From Megaleporinus macrocephalus (lineage: Eukaryota > Chordata > Actinopteri > Characiformes > Anostomidae), in NCBI GenBank assembly GCA_021613375.1, contig CM038716.1:9302766-9366765 (forward strand): a stretch of 64,000 nucleotides of DNA, read 5' to 3'. A model generated the notes under the pieces. It worked only from the letters and a program-made list of their open reading frames with translations, was not told the origin of the DNA and did no database searches. The translations under genes were made by a program, and so were the position numbers. Positions 47,049 to 59,830 of the stretch are shown here, one piece after another. The stretch's first letter is position 1. The number at the start of each line of letters is the position of its first letter.

Positions 47049-48240
47049 AGAAAAGGCATCCAGTGGGCTGCAGTTCTGCAGACCTTGTTTATGAGAGAGT
47101 TCAATGGATAATGGCTCTGCGACATCACGATCCATATGCAAGGCTTTATTAACTCAAACAAGGGCAAGAAATGTGAATACGAAGCGCAGAGCTGGGCCCA
47201 CGGAGGGGAGAGTCCCGGGAGACCAGGTGAGCTGGTGTCCGAGGCAGCCTGGGGAAGCGGCTACTGGAGCAGGTGAGTTGGTAGGTGTCGGGGTAGCCGC
47301 TATTGGCAACCACAGAGCCTCGAGGACCCCAGGATTGGTTCTACCGTCTGAGCAGAGGAGGACAGGGTAGGTCCCTGAGTGCTGGAGAGAAAACCAGGAG
47401 CTAGGCCCTGTCTGAACAATTCAAACAAACAGAGGTTAGTCCTTGCTTCGTTCCAGAGCTCACCAGGAGAGGATCCCAGTGGGAGTTTACACCACTCCCT
47501 CTGTTCCCAGGGGGTGCGTGAGAACACAGTTTATATTTGCTAGCATCAAAAGTCACTTGAGGACCAACGGGAGCTGGGGAGAACGCTCGCTAGAGGGACT
47601 GAACCCAAACACAAGGTCCCGTGCCCACACCAACGACCTGTGGGGTAGAGACGCCAGGGGTCAACTCAAATACCCACTCTGTGGAGCTGAAAAGCATCTC
47701 AGAACACGTCCAACTTTAAGGGGGTGCAACAGCAGAAGACCCTGATGGGTCCTACTTCTTGTCAGCCCGGGACAGAAAGCTGAGGCAGCAGTGGACACAG
47801 GCTCACCAAAACTGGACAGTTGAAAAACTGATGAACCTGGTTTTCTGCTGAGGCCGAATTCTACACCAGCATCATGAATATATGAACCCAACCTGACTTG
47901 TTTGAGCAGTTCAGGCTGGTGAAGGTGGTGTAATGGTGTGGGAAATGTGTTTGTTTTTGTTTTTTTGCACACTTTGGGCTGTTAATACAAACCATTCAAC
48001 GTTTGAATGACCACAGCCTGTTTAAGTACTGTTGCTGACCCCTTATGACCAGAGTTTACCATGTTCTATTGACTACTTCTGACTGGAAGGTGGACTATGT
48101 CCCAAAACAAAAGTCTCAAATTGATTTCACAAGCATGACAGTTCAGTGTTCTTCCCAGTTATGGGATCTGAATCCAGTAGAACAGCTTTGGGATGTGGGG
48201 GAACTTACAGCATTGGTTTTTAGAAAGTGACAGTTGGTGT
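47049..48240 (+). pseudogene. Tc1/mariner-type transposon relic, copy B, with insertion
   Basis: It restarts at aaaggcatccagtgggctgc, the same sequence as about 46553 in copy A, and is interrupted at about 47113. It resumes at actcaaatacccactctgtg (about 47663) and extends further 3' than copy A, ending in the catalytic-region signature: the translation around 48165-48200 reads WDLNPVEQLWDV, close to the Tc1 (D)LNPIEHLWD motif. It has stops and frameshifts. It is tandem to copy A in the same orientation. Confidence 0.78.
47113..47660. mobile_element. about 550-bp insertion inside Tc1 copy B
   Basis: GC-richer than its surroundings (gctgggcccacggagggg, gtgagctggtgtccgaggc). It replaces about 30 bp of the Tc1 sequence present in copy A. 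Its identity is unknown to me. It contains open frames of 75-100 codons without recognisable domains. Confidence 0.5.
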
Positions 48241-48839
48241 AATACACATATTCATCAGTTCTAAGACCCCAGTTATGGCCCTGGTGGGTTAGTGAATTGA
48301 GATGTTGGTTGGGTTTATGCGAGTCCAGCATTTTGGCTTATAGATATACAGCTTTGCTATTGTTGGAAAATGTAGAATGCTGACTGCGCTGCTGTCAGAA
48401 ATAGGCTATAGCCTGATGTCATGAAACTGGAGTAGTACATAGAGCACTTGGAAATGATAACTTATTTATTTTAGCCCAGGGGCAGAGCTTGAGCTTTTAG
48501 AATGGAGTAGGCAGGTAGGACTCAGAGATTTTACAAAACATACAAAATGATGCACTGCTGTTTTTGTCTCCGTACATAATTAAATCTGTCCATCATTCCC
48601 ACATAAATAAACCGGATATCAGTACAAATGTTGCTGAGAAGAAAGAGCGGTCTAGATATAAAGAATTTATGAGGACATTACGCTAAAAGTAAATTGAACC
48701 ACCTTCAGTTCACAATATACATGTATGCATACACATTTGGCTAGTCTGAAACCTCATTACTTAGTTACTAAAGACCTCTAAACTTCATGTGGTCCTCAGA
48801 TTAGTACAAGAACTGCATCCAAGCCTTACATCACCTAGC
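48241..48839. other. unique A/T-rich sequence
   Basis: Between two Tc1 relics. No gene or repeat recognised. Confidence 0.3.
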
Positions 48840-49545
48840 TCAATGCAAAGCGTCGGATGCAGTGGTTTAAAGCACGCCACCACTGGACTCTAGAGCAGTG
48901 GAGACATGTTCTCTGGGTCTAGCAGATCTGGCAATCTGTTGGACGAGTCTGGGTTTGGCGGTTGCCAGGAGAACAGTACTTGCCTGGCTATACAGTGCTG
49001 ATGTAAAGTTTGGTGGAGGGGGGATAATGATGTGGGCTTGTTTTTCAGGAGGTGGGCTTGGCCCCTCAGTTCCAGTGAAAGGAACTCTCAATGCTTCAGC
49101 AGACCAAGAGATTTTGGACAATTTCATGCTCCCAGTTGGGGGACAGTTTGAGGACGGCTCCTTCTTGTTCCAACGTGACGGCACAAAGCAGCTCCCTAAA
49201 GATATGGAGGAGCGAGTGTGGAGAAACTTAACTGGCCTGCACAGTCCTGACCTCAACCTGATAGAACACCTCCTTTGGGATGAATTAGAGTGGAGACTGT
49301 GAGCCAGACCTTCTCGTCCAACATCAGTGTCCAACCTCACTAATGTTCTTCTGGAAGAACGGTCAAACATTCCCATAAACACTCTCCTAAACCGTGTGGA
49401 GAGACTTCCCAGAGGAGATGAAGCTGTTATAGCTGCAAAGGTTGGGTCGACATCATATTAAACCCTATGGATTAAGAATGGGACGTCACTCAAGTTCATA
49501 TGCGTGTGAAGACAGACGAGCGAATACTTTTGGCAGTGTAGTGTA
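48840..49545 (+). pseudogene. Tc1/mariner-type transposon relic, 3' half with terminus
   Basis: A second Tc1-like family. It begins in the middle of the transposase (caaagcgtcggatgcagtgg, ccaccactggactctagagc) and runs through gacgagtctgggtttggcgg, gttccagtgaaaggaactct and cctgacctcaacctgatag to cgaatacttttggcagtgta, which is the 3' terminal repeat (GTGTA at 49541-49545). A plus-strand frame of 134 codons at 48898-49302 covers part of the catalytic region and ends in DLNLIEHLLWDELEWRL, but it has frameshifts relative to the family. The 5' half is missing. Confidence 0.85.
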
Positions 49546-50140
49546 TATCTGTGGTGGGTGGAGGGGACCCACAGGTAGGATGTTGTTTAGTTCAGAAACA
49601 GCCCTGTACTCTAAACACTTACCACGTCAGTGTCACGGCAATGTCGAAAGTGGTCCAACACCTAAAGACCCCCAGCCAGAAGCAGCTCTGTTGTCCGAAA
49701 CTGAGGACGGCTAACACAAACTGTGTAGGAACAGATGAGCTACAGTCACTAAGTGTAAGTTGGTGTTTCTGTTAAAGTGGACAGTCAGTGTACGGAGAGA
49801 GAGATTAATTAGGATTCTAAGTCTTGTGAAGAATGTCTTGAAACTGGTAACACAGAGCGCCTGAAGGGCTTGAGTGCTAATTTGTTTAGAAAAATAAAAG
49901 GTCACTTCTTCTGTTTTCAGAAATAACAGCTGAAAATGACCTTCGACCAGGACTTGTGTATTCTTTCTCTCTGGCTGTGTCTTCCCTTCCAAACAGCAGT
50001 CTGAATAATTAGAGGTCACGACCTGAAAGCGCGTTGCTTCGTTTCTTTTCTTGTTCCACTCTCTTGCACTCGTGCTCCATAATTCCCTCTTTCTTCTCGG
50101 ACTAAGCTAAACCCCTTACACTCAGTATTATTATCACTTA
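49546..50140. other. unique sequence with a possible MITE end
   Basis: agatgagctacagtcact (49734 on) and gtggacagtcagtgtacgg resemble, in reverse orientation, the end of the MITE family at 12239. From 49800 to 50040 the sequence is unique and conserved-element-like. It contains AGGTCACGACCT at about 50013-50024. Confidence 0.4.
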
Positions 50141-51825
50141 CAGTACATACTGAATAATTCACAGTAGATACTGAATAATTCATACTAGATACTGATTAAT
50201 TGATAGTATTAATAGATAACTTATACAAGATACTAAACAATTTATAGTAGATATGGGATAATTCACAGTAGATGCTAAATAATTCATACTAGATACTGAT
50301 TAATTGATAGTATTAATAGATAACTCATACAAGATACTAAATAATTTTAGTAGATATGGGATAATTCATACTAGATACTGATTAATTTGATAGTATTAAT
50401 AGATACTCATACAAGATACTAAATAATTCATACTAGATACTGAATAATTCACAATAGATACTGAATAATTCATACTAGATACTGATTAATTGATGATCTT
50501 AATGGATAACTCATAAGATACTAAATAATTCATAGTAGATACTGAATAATTCATACTAGATACTGAATAATTGATAGTATTACTGGATAATTCATACAAT
50601 ATACTGAATAATTAATAGTAGAGACTGGATAATTCACAATCGATACTGAATAATTGATAGTACTAATGGATAACTCATTCAAGATACTAAATAATTCATA
50701 ATAGAAACTGGATAATTCACAGTAGATACTGAACAATTCATACTGAATAATTGATAGTATTAATGTACAATTCATATACAATACTAAATAATTAATAGTA
50801 GATACTGGATAATTCCCAGTAGATAATTAATAATTGATAGTCTTAATAGATAACTAATAAGATACTAAATAATTCACAGTACATACTGAATAATTCACAG
50901 TAGATAGTGATTAATTGATAGTATTAATAGATAACTCATACAAGATACTAAATAATTTATTGTAGATATGGGTTAATTCACAGTAGATACTGAATAATTC
51001 ATAGTATCAATAGATAATTTATACAAGATACTGAATATTTAATTGTAGATACTGGGTAATTCACAGTAGATACTAAATAATGCATACTAGATACTGAATA
51101 ATTGATAGTATTAATGGATAATTTACAATAGATACTGAAAAATTAAGAGTACTATTGGATAACTAATTTAAGATACTAAGCAATTCTTAATAGAAACTGG
51201 GTAATTCACAGTAGATACTGAATAATTCTTACTAGATCCTGAATAATTGATAGTATTAATGGATAATTCATACACAATACTAAATAATTAATGGTAGATA
51301 CTGGATAATTCCCAGTAGTTACTAAATAATTGATAGTATTGATGGATAATTCATATAAGTACTGAATTATTAATAGTAGATACTGGTAGTAGATACTGGA
51401 TAATTCCCGTAGTTACTAAATAATTGATAGTATTGATGGATAATTCATATAAGATACTGAATAACTAATAGTAGATACTGGTAGTAGATACTGGATAATT
51501 CCCGTAGTTACTAAATAATTGATAGTATTGATGGATAATTCATACAAGATACTGAATAATTAATATTAGATACTGGATAAGTCACAATAGACACTGAACA
51601 ATTGACAACACTAATAGATAACTTATTCAAGATACTAAAAAATTAATAATAGAAACTGGATAATTCATACTAGATACTGAATAATTCTTACTAGATACTG
51701 AATAATTGATAGTAATAATGGATAACTCATAAGATAGTAAACAACTCATAGTATATACTGGATAACTCATACTAGATACTGAATAATTCATAGTAGGCAC
51801 TGAATAATTCCTGGTGATTATGGAA
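50141..51825. repeat. about 21-bp AT-rich degenerate tandem array, block 1
   Basis: Units like tagatactgaataattcata with gatagtattaatggataactc variants. Sub-blocks repeat as larger groups, such as gtagatactggtagtagata at about 51375 and 51470. Highly A/T-rich. Confidence 0.93.
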
Positions 51826-52687
51826 TGATACAGAGAGAAGGTGGAACTCCTCACAGAGTGGTGCACTGACAATAATCTCACCCTCAACATGGACAAAACC
51901 AAAGAGATGGTCCTTGATTTCAGAAAAGGGGGCACACCTCTGAGCATGGAAGGGACCATGGTGGAAAGAGTGAACAGCCTCAGATTTCTCAGAGTCAAAA
52001 TGACCCAACAACACATCCATTTTCTCCAGAGGCTGAGGACCCCTCTGGAGAACTCCTCTGTAACCCCTACAGGCCTACAGTGCAGGGCAGCTTCACTGCT
52101 GTAGAACAGAAGATCAGGCTAAAGGTGGTGAAAACTTCCCAGTCCATCACTGCAGCTCTGCTTCCACCCGTACAGGACATCTATAATAGAAGATGCCTTA
52201 GGAGAGCCAGCAGTATCACCACGGACCCCACACACCCCAGCCACTTCCTGTTCCACCCGCTGCTATCGGAACATTTGAGCCAGAACCACCAGGTTCAAGA
52301 ACAACTTCTATCCTCGCGCTGTTAAACTGGTTACACCCCCAGCTCTCGGCAGACCATGACCACCACGCTGGACTCTAACATTCCTCTTACAGAACTACCT
52401 ACTACTGCAATACATTATACTCTATGTACGTATCAATACACCACCTGATTATATTGTCTATAGTCTTTATTGTCTATAGTCTATTGTTTTGCATTGTCTA
52501 TTTATTGTATCTCTATTGCACATATACATATTCTGTATTTATTGTTATTGTCTTTGCTATTATTTCCTAATTATTATTTTCCTTTATTTTCTAATTTAAT
52601 GTTTACACACTGGAGATGTAGCCCTACCGTGTGTCTATATATCTATCTACATGTATAATTACAATAAAATTTAATTGAATTGAATGA
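51826..52687 (+). mobile_element. 5'-truncated LINE with reverse-transcriptase remnant
   Basis: The plus-strand frame at 51841-52104 contains WCTDNNLTLNMDKTKEMV and FRKGGTP, which match the reverse-transcriptase region of fish L2/Rex-type non-LTR elements (LxLNxxKTKEMxxDFR). After a frameshift, blocks such as cagctctgcttccacccgta and ccacttcctgttccacccgc follow, then a T-rich 3' UTR. It ends in acaataaaatttaattgaat and the short terminal repeat ttgaattgaat. It interrupts the approx. 21-bp array. Confidence 0.8.
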
Positions 52688-53509
<822 letters not shown>

Positions 53510-53539
53510 CTGAGTTGAACATGGTAATGAAAACCCCTA

Positions 53540-54340
53540 AAATATACTGAATATACTGAAGATACTGAATAATTAATGGAGTTTACTAAAAGGTACCTTC
53601 ATAGGTACCTAAATAATTCATATTAGATACTGAATAATTCATAGATACTGGATAACTTATACTAGTTATCAAATAACTCCTAGTATATACTGAATAATCC
53701 ATAGTATAAACTGAATAATTTATAGTATACATGGAATAATTTATAGTAGATACTGAATAATTTATAGTAGATACTGAATAATTAATAGAATTTGCTAAAA
53801 ATTCATAGGTACTAAATAATTCATATTAGATACTGAATAATTCATAGATACTGGATAACTTATACTAGTTACCAAATAATTTGTGGTATATACTGAATAA
53901 TTCATAGTATACACTGAAAAATTCATAATGGATACTGAATAATTTATAATAGATACTGAATAATTAATAGAATGTACTAAAAATTCATAGGTACTAAATA
54001 ATTCATAGATACTGGATAACTTATACTAGTTACCAAATTCATAGTATATACTGAATAATTAATAGTATACACTGAATAATTCATAGTAGATACTGAATAA
54101 TTAATAGAATTTACTAACAAATCATAGTTACTAAATAATTCATTTTAGATACTGAATAATGTATTGATACTGGATAACTTATACTTGTTACCAAATAATT
54201 TATAGTGATACTGAATAATAGAATGTACTAAAAATTCATAGATACTAAATAACTAATAGTATGTACTGGATAATTCATAGAAGATATTAAATAATTTATA
54301 ATATATACTAAATAATTCATAGTAGTTACTGATATAGTTG
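53540..54340. repeat. about 21-bp AT-rich degenerate tandem array, block 2
   Basis: Same family as block 1 (tagatactgaataattcata). Here a larger group with tggataacttatactagtta and accaaataatt recurs near 53650, 53860, 54013 and 54170. Confidence 0.93.
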
Positions 54341-55340
54341 GTAGAATTGTCCATATAGGCTGTATGTTTGTGTTTACATGCTACATCAAAAACAATTTTC
54401 TGATTACGGGCTCATATGGATCTATTACAAATCTAGTTAACAAGCTTTTGATACATCAACAGAAAATGAATCAGCGTGCAGCTAATCATGCTGCAATTTC
54501 CACTAAACCGTCTGATTGATTCTCACAGCTAGGAAATCCACATCATTGCCATGGGTGTAATGGTCATGGGTGGGCTACTCTGCAGGACAAGATAGGAACA
54601 ATTAGCATATTTCATACTCAGACCACCACAAGAGCTCCTAGAGTCCTAGAACCGTGCCCATCGTAGCTCGTTCGCTAATTATCGAGGCCCTTGTGGGCCG
54701 GATCATGTGCAGGGCTGTGGTCCCCCAGGCCTGGAGTTGTGTGTCACAGTAACAATGAGTCATGGAGCTGAAGAATTCTGCCCTTCCTGAAGAGGGATCG
54801 AGGAAAACGGCGCGACCGGCTCTGAACAACAGCATTACGAGTCGCTTTCTGGAAAACAGCGATATCTGACTAGCGAGGAGAAAAGCTTCTGTGGCGCCGT
54901 GGAAACCGGAGGCTCTGTTTTTAACGTTTTCTTTGTCAGGAAGTGTTTGCATGCTGCTGCCGCTGCGCCTCCCTGCCAGAAAACGCCCGAGAGCTACCGA
55001 CTGCGATTCATCCTCAGCGGGAAAGCACAATGCCGAGCAATTTCACGCGAGGCTACCAGCGGCGACACGGTTTGGGCCTGCCAGGCAACAGACGCAGCGG
55101 AGAAAAGTTCAACTTTCTCAACAACAACAACAAAAAAAGAAGTTCTGAGGCAAAAAACTTGTTTTCTTTTGGTGGGTTGCGCAGAACTTCAGTGGCTCAG
55201 CCTCAACCTTGTCCTCATCTAGCATTCTGAGGCCTTTATAGGCTATTAACTAATATTGCTTATAATAGCCTATAATTTATTAGTGTTCTCTAATAGGACA
55301 GGGGTGCTATTTCTGAGACATCAACCGTTTTTTTAAGCCA
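54341..55340. other. unique island, conserved-element-like, no supported gene
   Basis: The largest repeat-poor stretch in the right half. At 54891-55230 three overlapping plus-strand frames of 85-107 codons are open, which reflects GC-rich composition (gctgctgccgctgcgcctcc) more than one real gene. None has a domain I recognise. Motifs such as gctaattatcg occur at 54673. Confidence 0.35.
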
Positions 55341-55342
55341 CT

Positions 55343-55860
55343 ACCACTACCTCTACCACTGGACTCTGGAGTAGTGTAAAGCTCCACCACTAGATTCTGG
55401 AGTGGTGTAAAGCTCCATCACTGGACTCTGGAGTGGTGTAAAACTCCATCACTGGACTCTGGAGTGGTGTAAAACTCCATCACTGGACTCTGGAGTGGTG
55501 TAAAGCTCCACCACTAGATTCTGGAGTGGTGTAAAACTCCATCACTGGACTCTGGAGTGGTGTAAACCTCCACAACTAGACTCTAGATTGGTGTAAATCT
55601 CCACCACTGGACTCTGGAGTAGTGTAAAATTGCACCACTGGATTCTAGAGTGGTGTGAAACTCCACTACTGGACTCTGGAGAGGTGTAAAGCTCCACCAC
55701 TAGACTCTAGAGTGGTGTAAAACTCCACCACTGGACTCTGAAGTGGTGTAAAGCTCCACCACTGGACTCTAGAGTGGTGTAAAACTCCACCACTGGACTC
55801 TGGAGTGGTGTAAATCTCCACCACTGGACTCTGGAGTGGTGTAAAGCTCCACCACTGGAC
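55343..55860. repeat. 31-bp minisatellite derived from a Tc1 transposase gene
   Basis: Unit gtgtaaagctccaccactgg / actctggagtg, about 17 copies. It matches the Tc1 relic at 48866-48902 (tttaaagcacgccaccactg / gactctagagcagtgg), and the array runs without a break into Tc1 sequence at its right edge. Confidence 0.92.
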
Positions 55861-55995
55861 TCTGAATCAGTGGAAATGTGTACTCTGGAGTGACAGATCA
55901 CGTTTCACTATCTGGCAGACTGAAATCTGGGTTTGGAGGATGAATCCAGAAGACACTACCCACCGGAATGTATAGTGTCCACAGTAAAGTTCTCA
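55855..55995 (+). pseudogene. Tc1 transposase fragment at the array's edge
   Basis: ctgaatcagtggaaatgtgt / actctggagtgacagatcac / gtttcactatctggcagact continues as tgggtttggaggatgaatcc / agaagacactacccaccgga and ends in acagtaaagtt. It aligns to the transposase region also present at 48900-49020 (gtctgggtttggcggttgcc, gtaaagtttggtgg). It is a short, decayed fragment. Confidence 0.8.
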
Positions 55996-56606
55996 ATGGT
56001 TCTTTAGGCTCTTAGAGTTTCTCGTAATGAGACTCAGTTTCTCGCCATGTTTCCTCCTCATGCTCTGACAGTTTTCCTGTCACTGTTTCCCCTGACAACG
56101 CTCATTAAGGGACTGCGCATTGCTAGACAAGCTGATTTGGGACAGTGCCTCAGTTAAAGCTGAACCTTGTGCTTGTTTCTTCCTCCCCACTGAGTCGTAA
56201 TGCTTTTGCAATTAGAATGCCATCTGTTGTGCTTGTGAGATCACTTTCTTAGCAAAAAGAGAAATTCCTCGGAAAACGTAAGGATAATTGCACAACCGCT
56301 GACAACAAGAGCCTCTTTGTACGGCCCCCCAACCATGCAGTCTCATGATGTCATGACGACGGAGCAGGCGATTGTAAAGTTGATTGTTTTACTGCTGATC
56401 CCCGAGTCGGAGTGGACGGAGAACTGGCTGCACCACGAACAATCAGGCTTGTGTGTGTGTGTGTGTGTATCCGGGAGCGCTCACTTGTCCCGTAATTGCA
56501 CAGCGTCCTGTTTGTTTGGAGCGTGTGTGGTTGAGTGTAAGCATTCAGCCCTTTGTGGGGACAAAATGCTTTTGTTGTTGTTTGTCCTTGTGTGGGCACA
56601 AAATAC
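55996..56606. other. unique island
   Basis: Unique DNA with no supported gene. The 166-codon frame at 56317-56817 runs across a TG microsatellite and into the next mobile-element relic, so it is not a gene. Confidence 0.35.
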
Positions 56607-57175
56607 ACAACCCGGTTTCCAAACAAGTTGGGGAGACGCTTGCTGTAGTTCTTTAATGAAATATTTTAATTCTTGCTCCACAGTTTGGAGTCTCCTTTGT
56701 CCTGTTTTTCCTTTCATAACACTCCAAGTGTGTTCAGGGGTGACCAGTGGTCTGGACTGCAGGCAGGCCAGTTTAGCAGCTCTACTGAGCTGCTGCTGTA
56801 ATACGTACAGAGTGTAGTTGATTGAGTTGCTGAAATAAACCTGTATGCATTGTTCAGTATTAATGGAGCTTCAGAGATGGGCAGGTCACCCAAACCATGT
56901 GTACTAATGGCCCCCCACACATACCATCATGGATGCTGGCCAAGCAGAACGGTTCTCCTCTGTAGTCTGGAGGATCCAGGATTTCCTAAAACATTCCAGA
57001 TTTTGATTCCATATGACCTTCTCCTTAGTCCATCCCTATTGAGCTCAGGCCCAGAGAAGGCAGCGGTGCTGTTTCTGGATCTGTTTATATCTGTTAACCT
57101 GTGTTTGTGGAGCAGTGACGAACTGAGTTTGATGGTGTTGTTCCCAACCTTTCTTTTTAATACGATAATATACTG
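56607..57175 (-). mobile_element. DNA-transposon relic of a fish-abundant family
   Basis: It begins near caacccggtttccaaacaag / ttgggg, a terminal motif seen in many fish elements. Further in are blocks ggtctggactgcaggcaggc, ccacacataccatcatggat, ggaggatccaggatttccta and cccagagaaggcagcg, in the order in which I remember them in a transposase gene read from the minus strand. It is eroded, with many stops. The superfamily is not assigned. Confidence 0.6.
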
Positions 57176-58490
57176 AAGTGTATGTACTGAGAAGGTGTAA
57201 CTAGTTACTACCCACCTCTGTACTTAATACAATAATATACTGAAGTATAGGTACTGAATAGATGTGACTAGTGACTACATATCTTTGTATTTAATACAAT
57301 AATATACTAAAGTACATGTACTGAGTGACTGTAGCTAGTTACTACCCGCTTCTGTATTTAATACTATAATTTACTAAAGTACAGGTACCAAGTAACTGTA
57401 ACTAGTTACTACACACCTCTGTATTTAATACTATAATATACTGAAGTACATGTAATAAGAAACTGTAACTAGTTTCTACACACCTCTGTATTTATTACAA
57501 TAATATATTGAAGTACATGTACTTAGAAGGTGTAACTTACTACCCACCTCTGTATTTAATACAATAATATACTAAAGTACATGTACTGAGTGACTGTAGC
57601 TAGTTACTACCCACTTCTGTATTTAATACTATAATTTACTAAAATACAGATACTGAGTGGATGTGACCAAAGAAAACATAACTCTGTATTTAATACAATA
57701 ATATACTGAAGTACATGTACTAAGTAACTGTAACTGGTTACTACCACCTCTGTATTTAATACAATAATATACTAAAATACAGGTACTGAGTGGATGTGAC
57801 TAAAGAAAGCATAACTCTGTATTTAATACAATAATATACTGAAGTACATGTACTAAGTAACTGTAACTGGTTACTACCACCTCTGTATTTAATACAATAA
57901 TATACTGAAGTACATATACTGAGTAACTGTAACTAGTTACTACCACCTCTGTATTTAATACAATAATATACTGAAGTACATGTACTAAGTAACTGTAACT
58001 GGTTACTACCACCTCTGTATTTAATACAATAATATACTGAAGTACATGTACTGAGTAACTATAAATAGTTACTACCCACCTTTGTATTTAATACAATAAT
58101 ATACTAAAGTACATGTACTGAGTATCTGTAACTAGTCACTACCCACCTCTGTATTTAATACAATAACATACTGAAGTACATGTACTGAGTATCTGTAACT
58201 AGTCACTACCCACCTCTGTATTTAATACAATAACATACTGAAGTACATGTACTGAGTAACTGTAAGTAGTAACTACCCTCCTCTTTATTTAATACAACAA
58301 TATACTGAAGTTCATGTAATAAGTAACTGTAAGTAGTTACTACCCACCTCTTTACTTAATATAATAATATACTGAAGTACATGTACTGAGTAACTGTAAC
58401 TAGTATCTACATATCTCTTTATTTAATACATTAATATACTGAAGTACAGATACTGAGCAACTGTGACTGGTTACTACCACCTCTGGATTA
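57176..58490. repeat. 67-bp tandem array (about 20 units)
   Basis: Unit close to tactacccacctctgtattt / aatacaataatatactgaag / tacatgtactgagtaactgt / aactagt. Starts spaced 67 bp in the first part (57287, 57354, 57421, 57488) and shorter later. Most units contain the palindrome AGTACATGTACT. Confidence 0.95.
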
Positions 58491-58800
58491 GTAGAAAGTT
58501 ACTTTTTATTTACATTTTTTTTATTTACTTTTTTTTAAGTTCATTTATTCTTATTTGTCTTCTTTGGATTAGGTTGGCTTTCCAAAGAACTTTTCTCCTC
58601 GTTGTTTTTCTGTCATTGTGATTCTTATTCTTTGCTTTTAAAGATAGAACCATGAAATAATATCTTTCACATAGACTGAAATGGTCCCATTTATTTAAAC
58701 TGCTGCTGTTTCAACACCATTGAACCACCAAACACGCAGAGGCACTGATCTATTCTTCACACCGCTGTAGCTTCATCACTCTTTTTATTCTAAAGACTTC
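58491..58800. other. T-rich unique sequence
   Basis: No gene or repeat recognised. Confidence 0.3.
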
Positions 58801-59830
58801 CATTCATGTTTCACTACCTCCTTGCTCCCGTAGTTTACAAACACATACAGTGTAAACCTGTTTTATTTACAAAATGCATTTATATTTTCATACTGATTAG
58901 CTTTTCTTTATTTCTTTTTTGTCCTTTCTTTTTTCCCCTCCATCTTCCCATAGAAACCCATTCATTTGATATGCAAATAGTTATTGACTTCAGTTATTAA
59001 CAACTCCATTACATACTGATAGTACTTGCTTATATACTTTCTTTTATTCCTCCATCCTCCCATTGAAACCCATTCACTTTGATGCTATTCAAGTTAGAGT
59101 CCTCAAACTATATTCTGCTATTGACCCAGAGCACATAAGTCCATGTTATACTAAGAGTATTCACCTATTAACTTTCCTATCCTTTCTTTCATCCCTCCAT
59201 CTTCCCATAGAAACCCATTCATTTTGATACACCTCCAGTTTCATTCTATCGCAACAGGCCTTGGTGAAAAGATTCATTTATTGGCTTCAGTTATTAACAA
59301 CTCCATTACATACTGATAGTACTTGCTTATATACTTTCTTTTATTCCTCCATCCTCCCCTTGAAACCCATTCACTTTGATGCTATTCAAGTCCTCAAACT
59401 ATATTCAGCTATTGACCCAGAGCACGTAAGTCCATGTTATACTGAGAGTATTCACCTATTAACTTTCCTATCCTTTCTTTCATCCCTCCATCTTCCCATA
59501 GAAACCCATTCATTTTGATACACCTCCAGTTTCATTCTATCGCAACAGGCCTTGGTGAAAAGATTCATTTATTGGCTTCAGTTATTGAAAACTCTATTAC
59601 ATACTGATAGTACTTGCTTATATACTTTCTTTTATCCCTCCATCCTCCCATTGAAAAACATTCATTTGATGCTATTCAGGTTAGAGCCCTCAAACTATAT
59701 TCAGCTATTATTGATTCAGAGCACATAAATCCATGCTATACTGACAGTATTTACCTAATAACTTTACTATCCTTTCTTTCATCCATCCATCCTCACCCTC
59801 CCCACTAATATCACATCTTCTTGTATTAAG
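58801..59830. repeat. about 295-bp tandem repeat (3-4 copies)
   Basis: The block from caactccattacatactgat to gaaaagattcatttattggc recurs: caactccatt at 59001 and 59298 (297 bp) and the equivalent at 59589 (291 bp). A more divergent copy starts near 58830. Within each copy ccatcttcccatagaaaccc / attcattttgat appears twice, a sign of internal duplication. Frames of 60-85 codons are repeat-derived. Confidence 0.88.

Noticed and set aside
48898..49302. 134-codon frame as a functional transposase
   Set aside because: It is only the 3' part of a Tc1 gene with frameshifts and internal deletions, and the 5' half is absent.
50013..50024. AGGTCACGACCT as a nuclear-receptor inverted element
   Set aside because: It is a partial palindrome; half-site spacing does not fit a standard response element, so I only noted it.
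54891..55230. Three overlapping 85-107-codon frames as a novel gene
   Set aside because: Three frames open at once points to composition; no splice sites, homology or codon pattern that I recognise.
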